64,000 nucleotides of DNA from Mariprofundus sp. (GTDB lineage Bacteria > Pseudomonadota > Zetaproteobacteria > Mariprofundales > Mariprofundaceae). Location: the NCBI GenBank assembly GCA_021772775.1, contig JAJFLH010000023.1:1-64000 (forward strand), read 5' to 3'. Positions 46,142 to 55,518 of this stretch are shown here, in pieces; position 1 is the first letter of the stretch; every line of letters begins with the position of its first letter. A program made the position numbers and the translations under genes. Below the pieces are notes generated by a model that saw only the letters and a list, made by a program, of their open reading frames with translations, did not search any database and was not told the origin of the DNA.

Positions 46142-47380
46142 TCATATTGTTTTCAGGCTCTCTAAAGGTGGAACCCGTCCGGCCCGCCATGCCGGATACA
46201 GTCCAGCCAGCAGAGCCAGTATGAACAGACCACCAAGAATCGCCATCACACTCTCTTTGAACAATCGTGCTTTGAACACTGGATCGACCAGTACGCCACC
46301 GTAACTAAAATCGCTACCAAAAGCGCCGGAGAAATCGATACCAGTATTATAAAGAAAGTAGTACCACGGTGCCGTAATAATGATGCCCAACAACAACCCT
46401 ACAATGGCCAACCAGAACGACTCCACCATCACCAACCGAAACAGTACTTTAGGTGACATACCAACCGCCATCATCACACCAAACTCGCGTGTTCGTTCAA
46501 GCACACTCATCAGCATGGTATTGAGTATACCCACTGCAATCAGCATGCCGACCAGAACCTGACTGATATAATTGCCGGCTTTATCAAAAGCGATTACACC
46601 GGCCAGATCAGGTTGCGACTGCTTCCAGGTCAACACGGCAACATCTCTGGCCTCAGGCAGTGTTGCCAGCTTATCACGCATCATCTCCGCATGGCGCTGA
46701 TCTTTGATCACCACGGCGATAACAGTTGCTTCATCCTGCCCATAACTCAATGTCTTCTGCACGCTGCTGATCGGCAGCAGTGCCATGATGCCATCAACCA
46801 TATCAATACCGGTACTGAAAATGCCGGTGATGCGTGCAATATTGCTAACAATCTCACCCTCTGCATCGGTGGTGGTATAAACGATCTTTTTACCTATTTT
46901 TACCTTCAACTTTTTGGCCAACTTGCTACCAATCACAATACCCCGACCTGCCTTATCGGTGAACAATGAACCCTCAACGATGGAACGCATCAGCAGATTA
47001 TTCGAAGGCGTCTCAAAAGCCGGGTCGACAGCAATAAATGCACCGCCCACACTTTTACGTGCACTGGCAAACATAGCCTGGCCAGTGATACGAACTGTGG
47101 CACCAGAAATCTCGGGCATGGCCATAATCTGCTTATGCAGCTTCTCTGTGCCTGTCAGTCGTTTATCCAGAGTGGGTTTAAGATGATAGCCGACCGGCTC
47201 TACCGTGACATGGCCCATGCCCATGCTCGCTCCCATATCGATCATATTCGTATAGGTGTAATCACCGGAGCCTGTAAAAGTCACAGATAGAAACACGCCG
47301 AATGCGATAGAGAATGCAGTGATCAGTGTCCGCCGCTTTCTACGCCAGATATTTCGCCATGCCAATTGATTCAGATTCAT
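46142..47380 (-). CDS. FtsX/MacB-like ABC permease 1 of the export cluster
   Basis: 412 residues: an N-terminal helix (WRNIWRRKRRTLITAFSIAF), a periplasmic domain of about 200 residues, and three C-terminal helices (GMLIAVGILNTMLMSVLERT with REFGVMMAVG as the coupling region). This is the LolC/LolE/MacB architecture. It overlaps permease 2 by four bases; the two could form a heterodimer like LolCE. Confidence 0.92.
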   Translation of the reverse strand: MNLNQLAWRNIWRRKRRTLITAFSIAFGVFLSVTFTGSGDYTYTNMIDMGASMGMGHVTVEPVGYHLKPTLDKRLTGTEKLHKQIMAMPEISGATVRITGQAMFASARKSVGGAFIAVDPAFETPSNNLLMRSIVEGSLFTDKAGRGIVIGSKLAKKLKVKIGKKIVYTTTDAEGEIVSNIARITGIFSTGIDMVDGIMALLPISSVQKTLSYGQDEATVIAVVIKDQRHAEMMRDKLATLPEARDVAVLTWKQSQPDLAGVIAFDKAGNYISQVLVGMLIAVGILNTMLMSVLERTREFGVMMAVGMSPKVLFRLVMVESFWLAIVGLLLGIIITAPWYYFLYNTGIDFSGAFGSDFSYGGVLVDPVFKARLFKESVMAILGGLFILALLAGLYPAWRAGRVPPLESLKTI

Positions 47381-48597
47381 CGAAAGTAGATCGCCTTAAC
47401 CGGACTTAGCAGTGCTGCTTTGCCGGCCGGATATATCACGGCCAGTGCCGCAACAATCAGCAAAAAAATAACGGGATAAAGCAATGCATTCGCTGTGACT
47501 GCGCAATACCAGACCGGATCAAAAGCGATGCCGCCATAACTGATAGAGCCAGCAAGAGCTGACATATCAATGCCGTGCAGCTGATAATAATCCGATATCC
47601 ACCAACCGCTGATCAGGCCAACAAAAGCTGCAAGCAGCGTCATGATAAAGGTCTCGGTAAACACCAGTCCCACCAACTGCCATGGCGACACCCCCAACGC
47701 CTTCATAATACCAAACTCATGAATGCGTTCGAAGACATTCATCAGCATCGCATTGAGCACTACAGTTGCTACCGCAATATAGAAGATCACCAGCATAATC
47801 ATGATCTGTACATCGGCTGTTTCAATCATGCGGGCAACCACAGGCATCAACTGTTTCCAGTTTTTTACCTCCTGCCCCTCTGCCAGTAGAGCAAGCTGCG
47901 CTGTTGCAGCATCCAGATCCGTACTTCTGTCTGCACGCACTGCAACAATCTCATGCGCCCCTGCTGGTATTGCCATCAGTTCTCTAAGTGTCGGCATCGG
48001 CACAAAGAGCCCCATGCGATCAATACCGTCTGATACCGATTTAAGAATACCGCGCACCCTGAACAGTTCGTTAGCCATATAGCCATCGGCACTTTGACCG
48101 ACAAACACCAGCTCATCACCGAGCTCTACACCAAGCGTAGCGGCCAGTTTCTTACCCAATACCACGCCATAAACATCATCTTCAACCAGCCACTCACCAC
48201 GACTAACATGCTGATAGAGCTCGGTGACCTGCATCTCCTGTTTTAGATCAATACCACGCAACTGCACACCGCTGGAGGCCATATTGGCAGCCAAAAGTCC
48301 GTATCCATAGATGCGACTAGCTGCCCTATACCCCTGTTTTTCTATCTCACTCACCAGTGCTTCGGCATTATCGATGCGGCTGTAGAGATCGGGATCATCA
48401 CGGTAACCCGGTGCATGAACCTGGATATCACCCATATTCATGGCCACCACACTACGCTCGCTGCCCTGCATCATACCTTCCATCAATGAAGCAAAGAAAA
48501 TCATGATGAAGCAGGCAAAGGCCATAGCCAGCATCGTCACCAATGAACGCTGCCAACTCCTGCGTACATTTCTCGATGCCAGGGTCAGAATTCTCAT
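47377..48597 (-). CDS. FtsX/MacB-like ABC permease 2 of the export cluster
   Basis: 406 residues with the same layout as permease 1, of which it is a clear paralogue: N-terminal helix after ASRNVRRSWQRSLVTMLAMA, a periplasmic domain, and C-terminal helices including VVLNAMLMNVFERIHEFGIM. It overlaps the LolA-like gene by four bases (ATGA). Together with permease 1 and the ATPase it forms a full transporter resembling LolCDE. Confidence 0.92.
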   Translation of the reverse strand: MRILTLASRNVRRSWQRSLVTMLAMAFACFIMIFFASLMEGMMQGSERSVVAMNMGDIQVHAPGYRDDPDLYSRIDNAEALVSEIEKQGYRAASRIYGYGLLAANMASSGVQLRGIDLKQEMQVTELYQHVSRGEWLVEDDVYGVVLGKKLAATLGVELGDELVFVGQSADGYMANELFRVRGILKSVSDGIDRMGLFVPMPTLRELMAIPAGAHEIVAVRADRSTDLDAATAQLALLAEGQEVKNWKQLMPVVARMIETADVQIMIMLVIFYIAVATVVLNAMLMNVFERIHEFGIMKALGVSPWQLVGLVFTETFIMTLLAAFVGLISGWWISDYYQLHGIDMSALAGSISYGGIAFDPVWYCAVTANALLYPVIFLLIVAALAVIYPAGKAALLSPVKAIYFR

Positions 48598-49355
48598 CTG
48601 CGACGTTTCAGGCTGGCTTTGGAGAACATAGCATCACTAACAGGAATATTCAGCTCAAGTTGTTCATAGATAAATTCAGTAAACTCGTCGGGTCTGTCAG
48701 CCGGTACAACACGCAGCACAGCCGGGCGCTGTTTCCCACCAAGCATCTTCATACCGGTAAAACTGAAACTGCGCGCCAGCTCCATATCCTCATCGTAATA
48801 GTGCTCCAGCAATGGTGTGTAACTATCGGCTAGAATGACCAGCAGCAGTTTACCCCACACCACGGGTGCATCCTCTTTGGGCGTCAGGGTGAACTCGATA
48901 ATCGCTTTACCGTCACGCATACCTTCAAAGCTGATCGTGGCGTCGTAGTCCTCTTCCAAACGTGCTTCTTTAACCAGATCATCGTTGGTCAGATGGCTAC
49001 CCATCCATGAACCCATCATCATGCCACTGGTCAAACGAATTGTGCGATCAGTCTTGGGCAGATAGGTATAGATGTGGTTGCCGGACTTCAGTGTCATAGT
49101 ACCCTTTTCACGCAGCGGTTCCAGTACACGAAACAGGGTTTTCTCTTTGCCTTTGGACCATCCCTCCATACGCATTGAACGGGTATAATGTTCAGTCTTC
49201 ACCTGCATGGTGACGACAGCATATGAAGATGAACCGCGCCATAGATCATCAACGCTATTGAGAATGCGCGAAGTACGATCCCTAACATCAGCTTCTTCAG
49301 CTATTGCGGGCGGACTGAGCAGTAACATGACAAACAGGCAACAGAAAAATCTCAT
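48594..49355 (-). CDS. LolA-like outer-membrane lipoprotein-sorting protein
   Basis: 253 residues with a signal peptide (MRFFCCLFVMLLLSPPAIA, cleavage after AEA). The mature half-barrel strands SSYAVVTMQVKTEHYTRSMR and SKGKEKTLFRVLEPLREKGT match the LolA/LolB superfamily group annotated as outer-membrane lipoprotein-sorting proteins. First in the operon, it probably carries a lipid or lipoprotein from the FtsX-like transporter to the outer membrane. It is not the housekeeping LolA; it belongs to the longer family found with dedicated ABC permeases. Confidence 0.85.
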   Translation of the reverse strand: MRFFCCLFVMLLLSPPAIAEEADVRDRTSRILNSVDDLWRGSSSYAVVTMQVKTEHYTRSMRMEGWSKGKEKTLFRVLEPLREKGTMTLKSGNHIYTYLPKTDRTIRLTSGMMMGSWMGSHLTNDDLVKEARLEEDYDATISFEGMRDGKAIIEFTLTPKEDAPVVWGKLLLVILADSYTPLLEHYYDEDMELARSFSFTGMKMLGGKQRPAVLRVVPADRPDEFTEFIYEQLELNIPVSDAMFSKASLKRRR

Positions 49356-49481
49356 ACTTGCAGTGTATACGATGGTTTGAGTATGTGAAAGGGTGAGATC
49401 AGTAGTCGATTTGACTGCCCGCTGAACCGGTTATTTAGGAATAGATGAGTTATTCAGAGTATCCTTAAACAGATGAGCAAA

Positions 49482-49730
49482 CTACAACGCTTCATCCTGC
49501 AATTGTTTAACTCTCTCTTGTACCTTTGCAGCTGTGGCATTGGTAATCATTCTGTTATCAACGAGCACCAACGGCGCATTCGGGCACTGGCTACGACAAT
49601 CACCCATACAAGAGTCCAGGCCAAGCGCATCCAGTTCATCTGAAAGAGCTCGCCCGCCGACATCACTGCATTGTGGCCCATAACATACTTCAATATCTGG
49701 ATTTTTAAGGGGTATGGCTTCACTGCTCAT
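49482..49730 (-). CDS. Thioredoxin-like [2Fe-2S] ferredoxin
   Basis: 82 residues from the ATG at 49730, which follows AAGGAT by 6 bases; a longer frame upstream has no ribosome site. Four cysteines suited to a [2Fe-2S] cluster are in EVCYGPQCSDVGG and SCMGDCRSQCPNAP, the NuoE/Shethna-type thioredoxin-like ferredoxin pattern. NAPLVLVDNRMI is the conserved following strand. A small electron carrier; partner unknown. Confidence 0.85.
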   Translation of the reverse strand: MSSEAIPLKNPDIEVCYGPQCSDVGGRALSDELDALGLDSCMGDCRSQCPNAPLVLVDNRMITNATAAKVQERVKQLQDEAL

Positions 49731-49929
49731 GATTATATCCTTCGATGATTCTATAAGTGTCTCTTGTTTAGGCCTGAATACTAAACGATCTGAACTTTGA
49801 CGCACCCAAATCCAAGTAACAGCCCGTGGCATAGCGTTTTGCTGGCATCCATCCAACACATCACTAGATCTTCTATCAACTACGGCAGACGTTGTTAATC
49901 AGGCAAACCTACCCTCTTGTCTTATACAG

Positions 49930-50063
49930 ATGCCGTCATACCCCAGAGGATACTCTCTTGCTTGCTATCACCTGATCGGCAGAAGGTGAATGCTGCTTGC
50001 AGCAGAGAAGATACCATGGGGTATTCTCCTGCTTCCATAGTTGCTCAGGAATCCATAAATATC
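49930..50063. repeat. Dispersed repeat, GTGAATGCTGCTTGCAGC type, copy 1
   Basis: The block runs from ACCCCAGAGGATACTCTCTT through GGTGAATGCTGCTTGCAGCA to ATGGGGTATTCTCCTGCTTC. A close copy lies at about 63871-63985, and a partial one at 45355-45408. CCCCAGAGGATAC and GGGGTATTCTCC at the two ends are partly complementary. The remaining bases of this 391-base gap hold no gene. Confidence 0.7.
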
Positions 50064-50121
50064 TCCCCTCCTTTTACTTCTTCTGCTTTACTAGTGCACG
50101 AACGTACACCATGTTTCGCAA

Positions 50122-51366
50122 ATGCCTAGCAATCAAGATCCCGACAACTGGACGAATGCAATTGCCCATGTTGATGCAGACTGCTTCTTCGCCTCTTGCG
50201 AACTTGTACGTCACCCGGAGCTTATTGGATCTCCCATATGCATTCTTTCAAGCCAGGATGCATGTATCGTAGCCAAAACCTATGATGCAAAAGCTATAGG
50301 CATTAAAACTGGCATGCCTGTATGGGAAGCCAAAAAGCTTATGCCTGACGCCACCTATATCTCTGCAGACTTTCGTTTTTATGGTTTACTGTCAGAGAAG
50401 ATGTTCTCCATTCTTAGACGCTACTCGCCGGATATAGAGGTCTACTCTATTGATGAAGGATTCCTAGACCTGAACGGCACCAGAGCGTTATGGCGCAAAA
50501 ACTATAAAGGCATTGCCCATGATATTCGCAGAGCTGTACATCGGGAGGTGGGTATCACTGTATCAGTAGGTGTTTCGGTGACCAGGACCTTAGCCAAGAT
50601 GGCATCTGAATATAATAAACCGAATGGCGTAACCATTGTGCCGCACCAAATGATTATGCAATTTTTACAGAGAACAGCGCTGTCAGATATCACGGGCATT
50701 GCTCGTAATCGAGCAGCACTACTCCAGAAAGCTCGCATTCATACCCCCCTACACTTCGTGAACAGTGAGATAGAGACCATCCAGCGTTTATTGGGTAAAT
50801 CAGGCGCAGATCTCTGGCATGAGCTGCAAGGCAGGTCTGTCATGGGTTTGGAGCTGCATGCACCACTACCCAAAAGTATGGCCCGAACGGCCAGCATGGG
50901 AGAGGTCACAACAGACAGGAAAACGATTATTTCACACTTAACTCGCCATACCACCCGATTGGCTACGGAACTGGTTACCCAACACCTGTTAACCAGGCGT
51001 CTTACGGTTTCCTTAAAACTTAAAGCCTCCAATTCGATATCAGCCAAAATTGATTTTGAATACCCTACCAACAATTATTTCAGGTTAAGTCATGCTGTTC
51101 AAAAGATGATGGCCGATCTATATCAGCCTCATATGCAATACCGTGCCTGTGGTGTGATTGCGGAAAACATCACCCGGATTAATCAGAGCCCCCCTGATCT
51201 CTTTGGTCATATGAAAAATGATACAAAACAGGCTGAGCTGCTTCTCACTGTCGACAGTGTGAATAAAAAGTATGGCCGAGATACACTGAAAATGGCTGGG
51301 GCATATTCACCTCAATCATCAAAAGCTTGCGTAAGATTTATCTATCCGCTGATTACAGCTAGCTAA
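50122..51366 (+). CDS. Y-family DNA polymerase (DinB/UmuC-like)
   Basis: 414 residues. The palm motifs AHVDADCFFASCEL and YSIDEGFLDL carry the catalytic acidic residues of translesion polymerases. SVTRTLAKMASEYNKPNG is the thumb/HhH lead-in, and the little-finger domain extends to the end. The length and central motifs are nearer UmuC than DinB. No umuD is adjacent and no LexA box was recognised, so its regulation and partner are unclear. The dispersed repeat ends about 60 bases upstream. Confidence 0.88.
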   Translation: MPSNQDPDNWTNAIAHVDADCFFASCELVRHPELIGSPICILSSQDACIVAKTYDAKAIGIKTGMPVWEAKKLMPDATYISADFRFYGLLSEKMFSILRRYSPDIEVYSIDEGFLDLNGTRALWRKNYKGIAHDIRRAVHREVGITVSVGVSVTRTLAKMASEYNKPNGVTIVPHQMIMQFLQRTALSDITGIARNRAALLQKARIHTPLHFVNSEIETIQRLLGKSGADLWHELQGRSVMGLELHAPLPKSMARTASMGEVTTDRKTIISHLTRHTTRLATELVTQHLLTRRLTVSLKLKASNSISAKIDFEYPTNNYFRLSHAVQKMMADLYQPHMQYRACGVIAENITRINQSPPDLFGHMKNDTKQAELLLTVDSVNKKYGRDTLKMAGAYSPQSSKACVRFIYPLITAS

Positions 51367-51433
51367 AGTTATGAAGCCGCTTACCAATGCACGATTCAAG
51401 AGTTGAGACCGTAGTTCATTTGTGGTTCATGAA

Positions 51434-51795
51434 CTACGCTGAAGGAATCACTGCAAGGCACTGATAACATGGTCGTTTATGGTATCAGGAATGAGATTTC
51501 ATTTGCTTTATCCACTTTTTTCATAATCCAGTAAAAAAATATCACCATGTCTATTATAAGCTCAAAAAAATGAAGTAAAGAACTCTTAACACATTGGTTA
51601 TTAAGGACTATTTCAAGAGCCTAAAATTTAGGCAAAACAACAGTACCACTCTGAATCTATTGGTTTACATGCATTTTTTGTTTCTATCCACAATGTTATC
51701 CACAACTTCTGTGGATACAAAAAAATCGCTACTTTATACAATATTTTAGTTGAAATAGCTTCAACGCAGTGCTATCTGGGCTCTCCCTATGAGCT
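51434..51795. repeat. ~360-bp direct repeat with DnaA-box cluster, copy 1
   Basis: This segment matches 63374-63734 with about a dozen differences in the central 300 bases. It contains CTATCCACA (51684-51692), the perfect DnaA box TTATCCACA (51696-51704), the inverted TGTGGATAC (51710-51718) and a one-mismatch box TTATCCACT (51508-51516). It also holds AT-rich tracts and the palindrome CCTAAAATTTAGG. No gene is present. It resembles a replication-origin fragment or a DnaA-binding site cluster. The rest of the 51367-51925 gap shows no gene. Confidence 0.85.
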
Positions 51796-51925
51796 CTATC
51801 CAAGCAAGAAATTATCCCTCCAAGCCAGGATCACCCCAACTACATTGCAAACAGTAACCGCTCTTCTTATGCACCATTCAATATAAGGCACTGCTTTCTT
51901 TTAAATCTCATGTTATCATTAAACT

Positions 51926-52627
51926 ATGCGTTATCTTCTATCTACCCTGCTCTCTGGGCTTCTGTTATATGCTCCCCATGCTATTTCGGGACCTTATGAA
52001 GATGGCGGCATCGCTCATTATAATGATAAAAAACTCACGAGCTTCATTTCACAAACCAGAATATCAGCTAACTCTGGGGATGCTGTCGCCCAGTTTGATC
52101 TGGCTTATCTCTACGCCAGAGGCATGGGGCTATCTCAAAATCATCACAAGGCCATGAGCTGGTTTAAAAAATCGGCTCAACAAGGGCTTCCACGCGCACA
52201 AAATCATCTGGGACTGGCCTATATCGAAGCTCGGGGTGGCATAGAACAGAATTATAGCAAAGCGGCAGAATGGTTCCAAAAATCAGCTATGCAGGGAGAT
52301 GCAGAAGGTGCATACCTGCTTGCCGGTCTTTACGTGAGGGGGCGAGGAGTAGTACAAAGCCACGCCAATGCTCAGCAATGGCTTTTAAAAGCTGCAGAGC
52401 AGAACCATGCCTTTGCTCAGCTTTCACTCGGCCTTAACTACAGTAAGGGGCGCGGAGTAAAGGTTAACAAATCCTTAGCCCATATGTGGTTCACACTGTC
52501 AGCTCAAAATGGCAGTGGATTTGGGCGTGAATATGGTAATAAACTGGCTCAAACAATGAGTAAAGAGGAACTTAAAGAAGCTGAAGAGATACGTAAACAG
52601 TGGCTAGCCGCACAGCCGAAGCTGTAG
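51926..52627 (+). CDS. Exported Sel1-repeat protein
   Basis: 233 residues with a signal peptide (MRYLLSTLLSGLLLYAPHAI). It has about four Sel1/TPR-like repeats, for example AQFDLAYLYARGMGLSQNHH with AMSWFKKSAQQG, and WLLKAAEQNHAFAQLSLGL. Sel1 repeats bind other proteins, and many bacterial ones act in envelope or virulence functions. A broken paralogue lies 600 bases downstream. It is the first gene inside the segment bracketed by the DnaA-box repeats. Confidence 0.9.
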   Translation: MRYLLSTLLSGLLLYAPHAISGPYEDGGIAHYNDKKLTSFISQTRISANSGDAVAQFDLAYLYARGMGLSQNHHKAMSWFKKSAQQGLPRAQNHLGLAYIEARGGIEQNYSKAAEWFQKSAMQGDAEGAYLLAGLYVRGRGVVQSHANAQQWLLKAAEQNHAFAQLSLGLNYSKGRGVKVNKSLAHMWFTLSAQNGSGFGREYGNKLAQTMSKEELKEAEEIRKQWLAAQPKL

Positions 52628-52740
52628 ATATATCATGATCTGTTATCTTGAAAGCGATAAAAACAATCAGATATCCCATAAACTCGTCCCATTGGCGAAT
52701 TGCTGGAGCACGACTTCAATAGATGAAGTAAAAGTTTGGT

Positions 52741-53154
52741 ATGGATAACTTCTGGCCCTGGCTGGCGGTCGCAGCATTTATCGGCTTGATGCTCTGGTTA
52801 CAGTCCCGGAAAAAGGAAATGGCATTGACCCCCGATGCGATCGTTCCACGGCTTGTTGAAAACACGTCTCTTCAAATGGATCGAAATACTTTTGAGAAGC
52901 AACTGCCAAAGCGCTTGAAACAGAGCGGCATAGAGCTCATGACAGTAGCTGATACGACAAGGCGTTACGTTTTTGATCAGCCACGGGCTAGTTGGTTGCA
53001 CTGGGGGTTTTTCTATACTATTGAGATAAAGAAAACTAACGGGCAGGAACTTAGTCTCTCTGTTGGTATTTTCCCCAAGGGGCCGAATCCACCGCGTGGG
53101 TTACGTTTAAAAAAACATCTGGATCGGTTTATCGCGTTAATTGCTTCAGAATAA
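52741..53154 (+). CDS. Membrane-anchored protein of unknown function
   Basis: 137 residues. One N-terminal membrane helix (FWPWLAVAAFIGLMLWLQS) is followed by a basic patch (RKKE), so the rest is likely cytoplasmic. The soluble part (residues 25-137) is an alpha/beta domain containing WLHWGFFYTIEIKKTNGQEL. Not recognised. It sits between two Sel1 genes, which may be partners or simply neighbours in a variable region. Confidence 0.65.
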   Translation: MDNFWPWLAVAAFIGLMLWLQSRKKEMALTPDAIVPRLVENTSLQMDRNTFEKQLPKRLKQSGIELMTVADTTRRYVFDQPRASWLHWGFFYTIEIKKTNGQELSLSVGIFPKGPNPPRGLRLKKHLDRFIALIASE

Positions 53155-53212
53155 TCCTAGAACAGGTGCGCTAGAGCCTGTGCAACGCATTCTGCCGATC
53201 AGGAGAAGGTTC

Positions 53213-53887
53213 ATGCAGAGAGTTTTATTTGGTTTCATTGTCGCAAGTGTGATGCTATTTTCAGGGCAGTCGCCTGCTTAAGCGGATTTATTCAACAAGG
53301 AGTTGGCGTTTGCCCAGCAGATGGCGGAACAAGCTGATCCAGCCGCACAGCTTGAAACGGGCAAGCGTTATAAGGCTGGAAGAAACGTGTACAACAAGAT
53401 TACACTCAAGCCTTGTATTGGTTTCAAAAAGCGGCCGAACAGGAATACACAACAGCCTACCTGTCCATCGCACAAATGACTTTAGATGGAGATGGTATCG
53501 AAAAAAGTCCGAGCAAAGCGGCTGACTGGGTTCTCAAAGCCGCCGACAAAGGGGATGTTTTGGCTTGTCTTGGGAAGAATGCATATGGATGGAGTTGGGG
53601 TAATACAAAATAAGACCGAAGCTTTGAAATGGTTCCGAAAGACATCGGCATACGATCTGCCCAAGGCCTGATTCTTCATGGGCTTGATGTATGAAAAAAG
53701 ACGCGGAGTCGCAATGGATCCCATGATGGCGCATGCATGGTACAGTATTGTTCCACGGGGCAATCCTGCATCCTCCTACAAGCAAGATCATCGACAAATG
53801 CTGATGGCCCAGCAGCTGAAAGAGGCAGAACGGATATAGGAGGGCATCAAAGCAACGCAAAAACCATTGCCTGATAAATACAGGTAA
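53213..53887 (+). pseudogene. Degenerate Sel1-repeat gene
   Basis: A strong ribosome site (AGGAGAAGG) and signal-peptide-like start (MQRVLFGFIVASVMLFSG) are followed by TAA at 53279-53281, exactly after the signal peptide. The frame then resumes, shifts near 53385, shifts back near 53570, and meets TGA at 53669-53671 and TAG at 53837-53839 before a natural end at 53887. Conceptual joining gives Sel1 units such as ALYWFQKAAEQEYTTAYLS and LGRMHMDGVGVIQNKTEA, like the intact neighbour. Three stops and two shifts make it a pseudogene. Confidence 0.85.
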
Positions 53888-53907
53888 GGCCAAACTTCTG
53901 AAGTTTT

Positions 53908-54265
53908 TTACGGTTTTGATATTGGAAGCTCCTCAATCTCTCCTTGAGCGTTTATCCTGAATGTCTGAGAACTCCTTTGATGGGATACGGTGGCAGAAAA
54001 GGTTTCCGGTGTTCCTCCACCTTTAATGCTTAGCTCCTTTCCCCACTCCGGCGGGAGAGAGTCATCCCCGTAAAGCTGTTTCCTGATTGCAGGAAACCTC
54101 TGAGTCATTCTCCTGCCAAAATATCATGCAGCCCGTCTGAAAAGCCCTTAAGGCAGACTTCATATACATATTGTAGGGCGGAGGATGCGGGTTGAAATTC
54201 GGGTAGATAATCAGACACAGAATGACAACAATCATTCCAGCAATGCCATAGAGTGCTTTTCTCAT
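53908..54265 (-). pseudogene. Frameshifted small exported protein gene
   Basis: The minus strand first encodes a membrane/signal segment (MRKALYGIAGMIVVILCLII) and a mature part to CNQETALRG, then TGA at 54062. From there the frame one base over continues naturally as DDSLPPEWGKELSIKGGG and ends in EEIEEL-like acidic residues at 53908. The shift is in a run of Gs near 54065-54070. The pieces together look like a small anchored protein with a pilin-like mature domain and two cysteines. A sequencing error is an alternative to decay. Confidence 0.5.
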
Positions 54266-54322
54266 ATTTTTTTAAAATGCATGGTTATCATCGCCTCCTC
54301 GCACAATAGATAGCGGCTCTCA

Positions 54323-55426
54323 TTATTGAAAAATGGTTGTTGCCTCTACCTCATCGATTCGCACAAAACGTGTGTCATGACCCCAAGCCGCTTTGATCAA
54401 GGTGTGGCGATCATCCAGCCAATAACTCGATCCCCCCTGCGTGGTTTCAACAAAGTGGTGCAGTCCGCCCTCCTTATGGTCCCGGCCCTGGTATTGCAGG
54501 ATCATTCCTTTTTTCAGGTGCAGTTCACCGGCTTCCATGAGGTGAAAGCGAAACGGCAAGTTCTTTTGGAAGGGCAGGCGCGTCACCATCTCGAAGAGCA
54601 TCAAATCGGTCATCATGCCCGGCGGAACTTTGAGAGAGTTCGGCTCTCTTCCCGCTTCGGGAATGAGGATGCCATCTTGAACCAGATCGGCTGGAACCTC
54701 CTTAAATTCAAGCAACTGCTCCTGAATTGAACGTCCCAGAGCATGCTCCACCTTCAGCACATAGATCATGTGCGACAGGCTCATTTGCAAAGGGGTCATC
54801 TTGCGGTCATTCCGTAGTCGGTGATTCATATCAACCTGTCGGATAACCCCGTCCTCCTTGACTACCAATTCATAGTCGAGCAATTGAACCAGATCCCCAT
54901 CCAGTCGCCCTTCAGCGTGCAGGTAGCCGGCACGTTCCCCTTTGATCTCCAGGATGAACCAGTCATTTATTGCTCTCACCTTTTCAACTTGAGCGGTGCG
55001 CATGCCGTAACGGATGCGCCAAGGGGTTTCCATTAAGCTCTTTTCCAGGGCTGGGGTCAGGGGCGTGTATGAGGTAATAGCACCGCCATTCTCCGCTACG
55101 GTGACGAAGACAAGCTCCCCGACCTTGGGATAAAGGTAGACATTTCCTCCGACGCCGGGCTTTTGCCAAATGTGAAGGACGGCGGAGCTTGTTCCGGAAA
55201 ACCGTTCAGAAACCCCGATTCTGTAGGGGTCGCCCATAAGCTTGAAGGTGGTCTTCTGGGTGCTGAAGCGGCGGCTGGAATCCAGGGGCTCCACCTTTTC
55301 TACCCGTGCGATGGCCTTGATGGCCGATGCTTCCGCCTGCAACTGATAATGAACAGGAGGCATGACCGCCCCGGCTGGATGAGCGGCCAGAAGAGTCAAC
55401 GCGAGAAACAAAAACAGCTGCCGCAT
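54323..55426 (-). CDS. Exported protein of unknown function (367 residues)
   Basis: A clear signal peptide (MRQLFLFLALTLLAAHPAGA) and a mature, mainly beta periplasmic or surface protein. The stretches GGNVYLYPKVGELVFVTVAE and RAINDWFILEIKGERAGYLH suggest repeated strand-turn units. No family was recognised. Base composition appears more GC-rich than the large gene upstream, so it may have a different origin. It follows that gene on the same strand after about 90 bases. Confidence 0.75.
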   Translation of the reverse strand: MRQLFLFLALTLLAAHPAGAVMPPVHYQLQAEASAIKAIARVEKVEPLDSSRRFSTQKTTFKLMGDPYRIGVSERFSGTSSAVLHIWQKPGVGGNVYLYPKVGELVFVTVAENGGAITSYTPLTPALEKSLMETPWRIRYGMRTAQVEKVRAINDWFILEIKGERAGYLHAEGRLDGDLVQLLDYELVVKEDGVIRQVDMNHRLRNDRKMTPLQMSLSHMIYVLKVEHALGRSIQEQLLEFKEVPADLVQDGILIPEAGREPNSLKVPPGMMTDLMLFEMVTRLPFQKNLPFRFHLMEAGELHLKKGMILQYQGRDHKEGGLHHFVETTQGGSSYWLDDRHTLIKAAWGHDTRFVRIDEVEATTIFQ

Positions 55427-55518
55427 TAGTTGAGAAGCACTCCATCTGCTTTTCGGGTATGCGGCATCGAGAAAAAGGAAAGGTTTCGCCTCATGACTTT
55501 TCCTTATTCAAAAAAGCT

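Noticed and set aside
49731-49859. 43-residue extension of the small ferredoxin
   Set aside because: No ribosome site; the ATG at 49730 has one and gives the family length.
51434-51795. Treating the DnaA-box direct repeats as insertion-sequence ends or LTR-like elements
   Set aside because: No transposase, no terminal inverted repeats and no target duplication were seen; they are better described as duplicated origin-like DNA.
53213-53887. Programmed recoding of the Sel1 gene
   Set aside because: Three different stop codons plus two opposite frameshifts without a slippery site or structure point to decay.
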